From Podila epigama (lineage: Eukaryota; Mortierellomycota; Mortierellomycetes; Mortierellales; Mortierellaceae): DNA of 27,911 nt. The first letter of the stretch is position 1; each line of letters opens with the position of its first letter. The notes under the pieces are model-generated. The model was not told where the DNA came from, made no database searches, and saw nothing but the letters and a program-made list of their open reading frames with translations. Where the stretch lies: the NCBI GenBank assembly GCA_015679605.1, contig JAAAVE010000180.1, positions 1 through 27,911 on the forward strand. Direction: 5' to 3'. A program made the position numbers and the translations under genes. Shown here piece after piece: positions 11,073 to 20,341 of this stretch.

Positions 11073-11103
11073 NNNNNNNNNNAAAAAAAAAAAAAAAAAA
11101 AAA
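11073..11103. other. Assembly gap (10 N) next to a 21-base poly-A run
   Basis: Ten N at 11073-11082 are followed directly by 21 A. This is an unresolved homopolymer or a scaffold join; the true length of missing sequence is unknown. Confidence 0.95.
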
Positions 11104-11274
11104 TGTCCCCAATTTTGAGAATCGAGTTGCACAATGTACAACATGGACTTTTCACTCCCCCCGTTGTTGCACAGGACAATTTGCCCATTTCTTCACATTA
11201 CGTGGAAATTGTACAAGAATAGTATCATTACAACAACACATGCAGATCCTCTTCCATCAAGAGACTCAGAAAGA

Positions 11275-11308
11275 GGGGGGGGGGTTCATGAACAGGGGGG
11301 GGAAAGGG
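11275..11308 (+). repeat. Clustered G-runs (G10, G8, G3)
   Basis: G10 at 11275-11284, G8 at 11295-11302 and GGG at 11306-11308 are separated by short loops, one of which contains the palindrome TTCATGAA. This could form a G-quadruplex. The homopolymer lengths may be unreliable. Confidence 0.6.
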
Positions 11309-13113
11309 TCCTTGTTAGAGCACTTTCTTTCTCATATCGTAATATCGTAAGGAATTTTTTTTTGTCCTCGTTTTCCTTTATTATTCTTTCTCACATGTAT
11401 TTGGCTTCTTTACGATTGTGGTTCACAGTGGATCGATCTCCTTTTCATTCCTGAAAAGCTGCACATGGACAGTGTGTGTGTGAACCTTTGCATAGAGCCA
11501 ATCTATGACCGCATCATTCTTCTTCAATCTCCCTCTCTCTCTTTCTCGCTCATTCTGATAAACACACGTATGCACCCCCATGTCTATCATATGAATGTCC
11601 TTGCCATGTACCACCTTTGTTCTGTCGAAATGCAAGTCCACGCATGCAGATACATTGAGAGATGATAGAGATGATATGTCAAGGGGATACTAGGGATGGA
11701 AATCGTGGCATGGAATGACGAGATATCGAGGACAGAAAGCGTATCTTGTCATGGTGTCACAGCATAAAGATGGGCGTAAGTGAACACCTTTCAACACTAA
11801 CGGTTTCTTTGTTGGCTCTTCTTGGTTCATGGACGGATGAAAACGGGGGGAACGGAGGGCAAAAAATTGGCGACTCACTTTTGCTTCACATGCGCTATTG
11901 AGATTAGGCCATTGGATGTGTCAACGCGCAACACCACCGCGCATGAAACGCTGTCAATATCATTGCGTCAAAGGCCCAAGACCATGTCACAGTGTCATTC
12001 AAATTGTAGATAATATGCTCTCTAGTGTCTTTCTTGCTCCTGTTGGACCAATGTTTCTGTTTTGGAGGCTAGGTCGCTCAGACATAGATGCCTTTGACAC
12101 CAACATTTTGTTTTGAGTACATCGTGTGAACGTCTTGAAAAGAATGAAAGACCCCTGCGGTCTTGGTTCTGTATCATTGAGAAAGAGAATAAGGTGAACC
12201 TGGTGAATAGGAATGATCAATAACGATGGTTCGTTTACATGTGATATATTCATTTTGGTCAAGGTAATGTTGGCGACTATCAATGTAAGACACGAATATC
12301 CTCTTGCTTCGTGTTTTGCCCAGGCACAGGGGGCAATGCAGGGCTTTGCTGGTAGAATCGACATCTTGCTGAAGAATCAACATGCTATTGCGCACAGGTC
12401 CATGAGGCGTCCAATTGTCTCCCTGCATTGAGCTTCATCCGCGCCACTAACTGAAACAAAAAAAAAAAAAGAAAATGGGATGAGAAGCATACATCCGGGC
12501 GGTGGAATATCTCAGTTGCCGACCTCCGCTCGGTTGGTCTGCCCCTCTCGATCGGTGACAGTGTCGAATGAATCTCAGCTGTTCTGCCTGCGTTTGTTTG
12601 ATATAACCCTGGCTGCAAAAAAGGAAAAACGGTGCTCACTGCCGCGCCCTTGTTTGATTCAGCGTCCGCTTCAACTCAGGTGTAACATCCATCATCATGT
12701 TGAAGTTTGGGCTTCACAAGAAACGATCGAGCTGCGACGTGTCCTGACCCGACTGAGAGACAATAGAAAAAAACATGAAAAGCTATTTAGGATGTTTATT
12801 ACCATTAAAGGACTCATCTTGAACTCAGATATAGGCAAGAGAAAAAAAAGTCCAGCTGTACAAGGCGAAGGGTTCTCAACTTGGACCTCCTTCACTTCTA
12901 GTTTTAGTCATCACAGAATAGAACAGAACATGTCCGCTCCACGATCGACAATAATGTCGGCCGGCCATTTATTTTATAGATGTCGTCGTCGATGTGATGT
13001 TTATCTTTTTCTTTTGCTGACCTTTTTTTCTTTTATTTTCGTTTCTTCCATTCTTTTTTGTTTTTTTGTTTTTTGTCTTTGTATTTCTTAATTTGACACT
13101 TTCTTGTCCAACT

Positions 13114-13212
13114 ACACATTCACATTCACATTCACAAACACACACGCACGCACACACTTACACACGTTCACACACACACATCCACTCATTCACGCATTCT
13201 ATCCATTCTTCA
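13114..13212 (+). promoter_or_regulatory. CA-rich leader with CATTC cluster upstream of the SNG1-like gene
   Basis: Six CATTC copies (13117-13133 and 13187-13208) flank a CA/CACG-rich microsatellite. They start 70 to 161 bases before the ATG, in the same orientation as the gene. Confidence 0.45.
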
Positions 13213-13277
13213 TCCTCTTCTAACAGTATCGAGAACCAACCCTTCAACACAACCAGTCTTCAAGGTCTTTTACACCA

Positions 13278-14933
13278 ATGTCGCCCGACGACAGTCATCA
13301 GCACTACTCCATGGAAGCACTCGAGAAGAATGGACACCTTGACGAAAATGCTCCTGGTGTCCTCTCTTCAGCCTCTTCTACTGCACCTGTCCACCAACCA
13401 CCCAACTCTTCCAAATTTTCAATCACCTCCTCAACAACCGCACGCCCCTCCTTACGCGAGACCTTTCCTAGATTCTTTGTCCTACCTCATCTCCTCTCCA
13501 AAAGCGCATGGATTCTCTTGATTGCCACGTCGGTTGTCATGATTGTCTACATTTGGCTGTATCTCGGTGCACTGTGGTCACCCATGTCCCGCGTCAAAAA
13601 TGTCGAGATTCTGCTCTACAACGGCGACGCAGGCTTTGACTACACGCAAACCCCCCCACTCGTCTCACAGCTCTTCCGCTCCTTGACCCACAACTCATCT
13701 CTCGGCATCCTTGTCCAGAAGCAGATCATGGACCCCGCCGGCCCGCTCAACCATATTGTCAGTTGGGTCGATGTCTCGGCACAGTCTGGATGGGATCGAA
13801 ACTCGCTTATTGAGGAGGTTGAAAAGGGCAAGTACTGGGGTCTCCTCTACCTGCCCTCCAACTTTTCTAATAATATGCTGACCTACGCGCCCGAGCTCGG
13901 TCGCGCACCCGCCACTGTTGATACCATCAAGCCTATTGCGATGGAGTACGTCTTTGACCAAGGTCGGAACTATGCCACTCACTCGATTGTTGAGCGATAC
14001 ATCTCCAAGGCCGTGGACTCTCTCTCCAAAGGCGTCGAGCGCAACCTGCTGACCTCGCCCGCCAACCAGACCTTGCTTGCGACCATGCACCCTGTCCTCT
14101 GGATTCAGGCCATCCATCTCTCCGAGACCGTCATGAACCCGGTTCTTGTCTATGGCCAAAACTTTGCCACCTATGTTGTCGTAAGTCTTTTTTGCTCAAC
14201 CGTTTTGTTTTACCTCTATTTTTAACATTGTCATTGTCTCGGGGTGCTGCTTGCTAAACAGTTCTTATTTCTATTTCCATCTCAGTTTATCGTGTTGTAT
14301 ATTGGAAGCATGCTAGGTGTCTTTAGTATTTGCAAGTACTTGCCTACAACCGTCGAGACCTTTGGCATCCTGACCCTTCCCTCTGAAGTCAAGCCCACAT
14401 CCAAGCGTCTGCCCAAATTCCCAGCTCTACGCATCGTCCTTGCGCGTTTCACTGTCGCACTTCTCTTTTCGCTTGTGCATACGATTTTCATCTGGATGGT
14501 GCCGCAGGTCCTACACGGCCATCAGATGTCGGAGCACTATAGCGCCGGCTATGCGTTTGCATTTATTTGGTTCGTGGGTATTTCCTTCAGCAGCATCATC
14601 TTTTTGCTTTCCCAGCTGTTGACAGTCGACGGTTTCCAAGGCCCGGCCACGATGCTCATGATTCTCATGTTCACATCCTCGGGCGGTGTTCTCGACTGGG
14701 TTATGATGCCTGGTTTCTTCCGCGCTGGTGTGGCCTTCCCCTTCACCTATGGCGTCAAGGGCCTGCGCGCCATCTACTTTGGAAGTCGCCGTGACGATAT
14801 GTGGCTCAATTGGGTGGTGGTCCTCGGATGGATTGTGGTCCCAGCTCTCATCACCACCGCCCTGGCCCGTTCCGAAATCCGCGAAAGACGCCAGAACATG
14901 CGTCGCACTGCTAGTATTCAAGCGGAGGTTTAG
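13278..14933 (+). CDS. DUF3533/SNG1-type multispanning membrane protein
   Basis: Exons 13278-14180 and 14286-14933 (GTAAGT donor, CTCAG acceptor, phase 0) give 516 residues. The layout matches the DUF3533 family of yeast Sng1 (nitrosoguanidine resistance): a polar Ser/Pro-rich N-terminus (1-70), one transmembrane helix (about 77-98), a large soluble loop (about 100-295) beginning VEILLYNGDAG and containing YWGLLYLPSNFS, then about five more helices in the second half, including FIVLYIGSMLGVF, the stretch around SFSSIIFLLSQLLTV and the final WIVVPALITTAL. The topology resembles ABC-2-type permeases but no ATPase is encoded beside it. In yeast the family acts at the plasma membrane and influences drug tolerance and lipid asymmetry; the role here is inferred from family only. 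Several Asn-X-Ser/Thr sites in the loop fit a lumenal or extracellular position. Confidence 0.87.
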
Positions 14934-15294
14934 AACCAACACCTTTTGTGTTTGATATCTTTTCTCTTTTCTTTCTTTTTCTTTTTTTTCTCCTTCTTTG
15001 CCTTCCATCCCATCGGTATCTTTTTACCGCCACTACCTTGCCTCTTCATTCTTTCTTTAATCCCTATACCAATAATTAATACATTATTACCTATTCATCA
15101 GCATTAACAGGCGCGCTCTCAATTCTCAGAGTGGTGCGGGTTTATCATTTTCCCTCCCAAACCAATAATAAATGTTTCTCCCCTATACAAATCGTTAAAA
15201 AGCTCTTCTGGCATTGTTCACATTTGCATGCAAATTCATTTTAACTATGTACAGTACAAATTACGACTAATTTTTTACGTGGTTGTTTTGTTTG
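14934..15294. other. Convergent 3' UTR region between SNG1-like and RNF220-like genes
   Basis: No gene seen. A CT-rich stretch follows the SNG1-like stop. AATAAA at 15167-15172 on the plus strand, about 235 bases past that stop, is a plausible polyadenylation signal. Confidence 0.5.
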
Positions 15295-17147
15295 TTAGAG
15301 ATAGATACGTCTGAGATCCTTTGGCAAGGTAATCTTTTGGCACTGCGGACAAAGCTTTTTGCTTCCAAGGGTCTTCATCCAACAGCCTTCGCAATGGACA
15401 TGCCAGCATACAATGGATGTGAGAGGGACAGTATAGGGTTCGAGACAAATCAAGCAGGAGGGTACGTTCCGGTTCGCGGATTCTAGGTGCTTGATCTTTG
15501 CTCGAAGTGCCTCAATGACCAACCGTGTATCTCCTGATGCAAATGCGTTGCTCAATAGTACATCTACATTCTCATCTTCTTCTTCCTCTTCTACCTCTTC
15601 CTCTTCTTCTTCTTCCTCCTCCTCATCGTCGTCGTCTCCTTCGAGATCAATTTCGGCATCTGGGTCAACTTCTTCATCATCGACATCTCCAGGGTCGTCA
15701 CCTTCATCCATAATATCAACATCACGATCAGGTCGAATCCTCTTTTTGGCCTTTACATGCTTCTTGCGTGGCTTCACTGATGAGTCCTGTTGTTGTTGCC
15801 TTTGTTGTGGCGGTGTGACAGCTCTTTGAACGGCCACAGTCGAGGCCATGACAATCTCACGTAGTTCTCCTGCGTCAGGATCTTGGTCATCATCCATGAC
15901 AATGTCCCGCTCCGTAAACTGTGCCTCGCCATACTCTTCCTCTTCATCATCCTCGACATTAAGATCGTCATCAATGTCTGTCTGGCCTGAACGAATCCCT
16001 GAACTCGAGCCCCCTGTGCCCAATGCACCCATGCCTCCTTCAAAAAGGGCTGTCGCTCGAACGCGTGTTTGACCTGCCCATGTGTATTCTTCAAAAGAAT
16101 CAGTCATTCTGTTCATGTTAGGTGTTGCTGAGGCAGAGCTCATTGCTGAGCCTCCGCCAAAAGTTCCTGATATAGGCGTGGTGGGTTCTGATGATCCTGA
16201 CTGTGTGTGGTGTCGGTGAGGGGATGGATGGGCAGGTTGAGGATTGGTGAGGCAAGAGTCGATATGAGCATTGATGTCATCCAGTGAGCCAAAGAGGCGT
16301 TCATTGCAAATGAAGCAGGTTGCAGGTGCATCATCATCAAGAGTGGCGCCGACGAGTCCTAAATCCAAGTCTGCAGATGTGCCTCCAGGAGTATCCTTCA
16401 TATTCTGTCTTGCTGCCCTCCGTTTTTGAATATCGCGGATCATCTAAGATTGAGGATAGAGAAAAATCGGTGTTGAGTCAAAACTTAAATGTTTGTTTTT
16501 GTCTTTCGATTTTCCTTCTCGACAAGTCAAACATAATAGATACATTACTCCATGCTTCTCATTATCGGCTGCTGACCCTTTGTTCTTGCCCTTGTTGAAA
16601 TGCTTTGTTGCTGCAATGGCGGCGCCTCGTTTTCCTCGAGTTCTAGCAATTTCAAAAACATTTATCAGTTTTGAAGGTAATTCCAACTGTAGAGATAGAA
16701 CAAATAAAAGAAATGAAAAAAAACAACGCCTTACAAATCGGCCGAGGCTCCTGCCTCAACTTGAGCGACCTCCATTCGATAGTGTTGTTGATATTGTCCT
16801 GGCGCAACTATCTCATGACATATTGGACATTTGATGGATGGATTCCTTCTCGGGCGTTTGGCTGATGATTGCGCGCTTGTGGAGGTATAGGTGGAGCTGG
16901 CAGTCAGAGGAGAGTCTCGATCTGATGATTGTTTCCTTGACCGATGCAGCAACGTATCATTATGGTGTCTACTGTGAGGACTGGGACTACTACCTCTGCT
17001 GCTATTGTTACTGCTTCGACTGGGGTCTCGACCACGGTGCCGTTTGAAGTCATTGGGGTCAGAGTGGCGTGTTATTGAATCTGAGTCCATGCCTGATTCA
17101 GTGTCGCTGTTCTGACGTGTTGATCGATTTCTTTCTCTGTCTACCAT
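15295..17147 (-). CDS. RNF220: RNF220-like RING-type E3 ubiquitin ligase
   Basis: Three exons, 17147-16735, 16642-16549 and 16443-15295, give 551 residues. The C-terminal C3HC4 RING (about 499-537) begins CLICLEPYTV, contains CWHVHCEGCW and ends in CPQC; the protein closes with DLRRIYL. This arrangement is close to animal RNF220, an E3 ligase. Two further zinc motifs support the call: CPICHEIVAPGQYQQH (107-122) and a C2HC finger (C212, C215, H229, C233) in CFICNERLFGSLDDINAH. Residues 1-100 are Ser/Arg-rich and disordered. A strongly acidic Glu/Asp tract (about 415-460) precedes a short helix and the RING. A basic KPRKKHVKAKKR stretch near 394 could be a nuclear signal. For intron 1 the acceptor at 16643-16644 is used, because it alone keeps frame with the GTAAGG donor and has a CTGAT branch-site-like motif upstream. 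Confidence 0.86.
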
Positions 17148-17169
17148 TGTATAACCTGCCTGCAGTAAC

Positions 17170-17214
17170 GAATGGAATGGAATGTGTGTTTTGTTCTTTG
17201 AAGCGTTTTGAATG
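17170..17214 (-). promoter_or_regulatory. CATTCC triplet upstream of the RNF220-like gene
   Basis: The coding strand reads three contiguous CATTC(C) units at 17184-17170, 23 to 37 bases before the ATG, plus another CATTC at 17214-17210. CATTCC/T is the known binding site of TEA/ATTS-domain factors (TEAD, AbaA, Tec1); whether one acts here is inference. Confidence 0.4.
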
Positions 17215-17284
17215 TGACAAGAGACACAGACAGGTGAAGTTCTTTGTCTGGGGATTACACAGTCACTGCGGCTGTGTCACGTGG

Positions 17285-17322
17285 CAATAACTCAACCCAA
17301 CGCTCGTTAACCCGTTATTGGA
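17285..17322. promoter_or_regulatory. Inverted repeat with CCAAT box in the divergent promoter
   Basis: CAATAAC (17285-17291) and GTTATTG (17314-17320) form perfect 7-base arms around a 22-base spacer. The minus strand reads CCAAT at 17322-17318, about 171 bases before the RNF220-like ATG, a position suitable for the HAP/NF-Y complex. Confidence 0.35.
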
Positions 17323-17809
17323 TGGGTCACTCACCTCACGCAACTTTTCTTTACTCTTTTTTTCCATTTTGCCGCCCTGTCTGTTCCCTCTCCCTCTCCG
17401 CCCCTTTTCTTCTTCATCAATCGCGTCGCGTTTGTTGGTGTTTATTGTATCCACATCCTTCCTACTACAAGAACAAACACGTCCTCCCCCTAAAAACCAC
17501 GTTCTTGCTGTACATCAACCTCACCCCTTTTCTCAGCCCAACCTTAACACAATTGTGATCAGCTGGCTTTTTTTTTTTGTTGTTGCTGGCAACCATTGTT
17601 GGCTTGTTTTGGAGGATTTCGGGTTCGCATTCGTCTCTACCCATCCCCCCTGACCCACCCCTTTGTCTCGTTCTATTCCTCACACGACGTGCAAGTCATA
17701 AAGTCACCTTGACCAGCAAAAGAAAAGAAAACAACAACAAGGGCTACACAAAAGAATTCACACAAGGAAAGGCCACTAATTCCTACAAGGAAAAAAACAG
17801 CATTGAGAA

Positions 17810-20149
17810 ATGTCCTTTGAGAACCTTTCAGAGGTCCTGTGGTCACCCGCTGGCGGGCCAGGCATCTTTGCTCTCTTTGACAACAACCACAATTCCAACA
17901 ACCAATACAACAGCACCAATAGGATGGCGCCCATTCATCCAGTACATTTTAATGACGGCGGACAACCAGACGATGGCAGCGCACCCCACAATTTTCTCTT
18001 TGGCATCTCAATAGCCATTGCCACCTCGTTCATTCAGTCACTCGGGCTGACCATCCAGCGCAAGTCACATGTTATAAACGAGGCTATTCATCCAAAAGAA
18101 TTGCGGAGGCAGGCATGCCAACGGCCACTGTGGCACCTTGGTTTCCATACCTATATTCTCTCAAACCTTACTGGCACCATCTTTTCCATTGGATACCTGC
18201 CAGTCATCATCCTGGCCCCCCTCGGCGCCGTGACACTCGTCTTCAATGCCCTATTTGCACGTTTGCTTCTAGGGGACGTCTTTTCTCGACAGAGTGCCAT
18301 TGGTAAGGTCTTTTTTCTTTCATTTTGATATATATTTCATTCTTGACACCTTAGAATAAGCTGCATGTTCAAGCTGCAGCCAGTCTGGATGGGCGCACAC
18401 ATATTGGAATCAGAAGATCTAAAAATACCAGGGTCCAGACGCAGACGCAGACGCAGTTTCTCTGAAAGAGTGAGAGGGAGGGGAGACAGAGTATCTACTG
18501 CCACGAATTGGGGGCAGGAATGATAGCTGTAGTTGACTCCCAATTGCTAATTGCTGAAAGGCAGTGTAGCGTGGCAATGTTGGCGATGCAGAACCCAACT
18601 GATCATGGCCTGACTGACGCAAATAATCCATATGAGATAATTTTTTTTTCCCCCCTCACCCAAAACCTCGTGTTGCCCATCCATGGCATGACATCGAATG
18701 ATGATATCACCCCTCTTAAACAGGCTAATGTTTCTCCTTCCACCCCCTCCCACACCACACCACCACGTCTGAATGCACAATTGACGAGAATTTCAAATTT
18801 TCAACCATGTAGGAACGGTACTTATTCTACTGGGTGCTATAATGATTGGACTGTTTGGCGTCGTACCCGAACCAAGTCATTCACTAGAAGACCTGATTGC
18901 GCTTTGGAAACGACCGGCGTTCATCATTTACTTTTCATTTATTGAGCTGACAGTGGTGGGTCTTGTTGTTGGTAACCGGATAGTCGAACATGCCCTACGA
19001 AAGAACGCCAGTGCTCATTTGCACGAAAGGAGCAGTAGCAGCAATCATCATGGTGGTCACATCAATAGCCACAGTCTCAGTCCACAGCAACAGACCTACC
19101 ATCAACAACATCGCAGGAGCAACAGCTCTAAATACCCAAAACTGTTGGGAGGACGGGCACTGGGAAAGCTCAGTTCATCAAGGATTAAGACTATGCTTGG
19201 CATTTCCTATGGATGTGTAGGTGGCATGTTGTCCAGTCAGGCGTTGCTTTTTGCAAAGAGTGCAATTGACATGCTGATCCTGACAATTGTTGAAGGCAAG
19301 AATCAGTTTGAGAGTCCTTTGAGCTGGTTCTTGGTGATTGCTCTTGTGGCTGCAGCGTTGTTGCAGGTATGGAAGGGCAAGCAAACAAAGATGAATTCTG
19401 CTTTCAAAAACGTGAAAAATGAACCGAAAGGAAAAAGATGCTCACATGCTTTTTTTTTATTTTGTACTTTAATCAATTTATAGTTGTATTTCCTGAACAA
19501 GGGCCTCCGCTTGTGTGACACAGTTCTCTTGGTGCCGCTCTCATTTTGCGCCTACAATGTCTCGTGCCTTTTCAATGGGCTCGTATATTACAACCAGTGG
19601 GGTCGACTCTACTGGTGGCAGATTCTCTTGGTTCTCTTTGGCATTAGCCAAGTGTTGATCGGTGTATTGGTCCTTGCTTGGAGACCGACTGAAGAATATG
19701 GAGATGAGATGAACGATCAGGAGGAGGCAACATTGTTACTACCAAATGCATCCAGACCCGCGACACCACGACACAGTGCCAGATTCGCGTTCAAAGGAAC
19801 CCCTCTGAGTGCTGGTCATGGAAGTGCCACGGGAGGAGGAGTAGCAACAGGAGGAGGAGGACCTCTCTCATACCATGGGCAATTTGATTCTTCAGTCGAA
19901 GCTAGAAGTCTCATCCAAGGATTTGAACGGTTCGACAGTGATGAGGATGAAGAAGAAAATCGGCAATATCAAAATACACCTCTCGCACGTCAAGACCACG
20001 ACCGGACGCTGGTTTCATTGGCCCAGGAAGGACAACCCCAGCATTCGCTCGAGCCTTTGCAATCGCCATTGCAATCCCCCATACAATCACCTTTACAATC
20101 ACCCAAGGCACTTGCATTCGCACCCTCTACCCGCGGATCCAAGAAATAA
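17810..20149 (+). CDS. NIPA-type magnesium transporter
   Basis: Exons 17810-18302, 18813-19366 and 19484-20149 give 570 residues. The NIPA/DUF803 family is a set of about nine-helix membrane proteins of the drug/metabolite transporter superfamily, and several members carry Mg2+. Recognisable segments are FLFGISIAIATSFIQSLGLT (62-81), the IGYLPVIILAPLGAVTLVFN stretch (about 127-146), GTVLILLGAIMIGLFGVVP after the first junction, a conserved GGMLSSQALLFAKSA segment and the final helices ending VLIGVLVLAWRP. A His/Ser/Gln-rich insertion lies in the loop before TMLGISYGC, probably on the cytosolic side. The C-terminal tail of about 150 residues is Gly/Ser-rich and acidic and ends in a short PLQSP-type repeat. 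The first intron is 510 bases, several times longer than others in the window. An AATAAA at 20248-20253 is a likely poly(A) signal. Substrate specificity is inferred from family. Confidence 0.92.
20055..20109 (+). repeat. Coding 15-base tandem repeat (PLQSP units)
   Basis: Near the C-terminus of the NIPA-like protein, CCATTGCAATCC-type units encode successive L/I-QSP motifs (PLQSPLQSPIQSPLQSPK). Ser-Pro units suggest possible proline-directed phosphorylation. Confidence 0.7.
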
Positions 20150-20341
20150 TAATTGCGAATGACTTGTACAGGATAAAACAAGAAAAAAGAAAAATAAGAG
20201 GAAAAGGAAAATCGCAAAACTTGAGTGCTCCTCCTACTGGTTAACAGAATAAAACCAAAATTCTTTGCCTTAAATACAAATTTTTTAATGTTTTGGTATT
20301 GACTTTTGGTTTTTTGCTGTTTGATATAGAATCTTCACAGC

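Larger units (their letters stand above)
9793..13277. other. 3.5-kb gene-poor intergenic region
   Basis: Longest stretch without a recognisable gene. From the left: CT-rich leader of the MIT gene (to about 10250), T-rich sequence, purine-rich tract, GGACAATGGA-type minisatellite, (CTC)7, an N gap with poly-A, G-runs, a CT/GT-rich zone near 11465-11570, unremarkable sequence to 12450, a second A-run near 12459-12471, and the CA-rich promoter of the SNG1-like gene. Open frames here have low-complexity or unfamiliar translations and no convincing domain. Confidence 0.6.
17148..17809. other. Divergent promoter region, RNF220-like (-) and NIPA-like (+)
   Basis: No gene seen. Contains the CATTCC triplet and CCAAT/inverted repeat on the RNF220 side, and CT-rich (17340-17415) then A-rich leader sequence on the NIPA side. 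Confidence 0.55.

Noticed and set aside
11999-12364. 121-residue minus-strand open frame
   Set aside because: No family resemblance, no promoter or intron signals; chance frame in the gene-poor region.
12480-13091. 203-residue plus-strand open frame
   Set aside because: Runs into the T-rich promoter of the SNG1-like gene and ends in a Phe/Ser low-complexity tail; no domain seen.
14511-15008. 165-residue minus-strand open frame
   Set aside because: Antisense to the SNG1-like second exon and its UTR; no domain.
18698-18774. Possible C/D snoRNA in the long NIPA intron (ATGATGA and CTGA boxes about 70 bases apart)
   Set aside because: No terminal stem pairs the sequences flanking the boxes and no clear C'/D' boxes are present.
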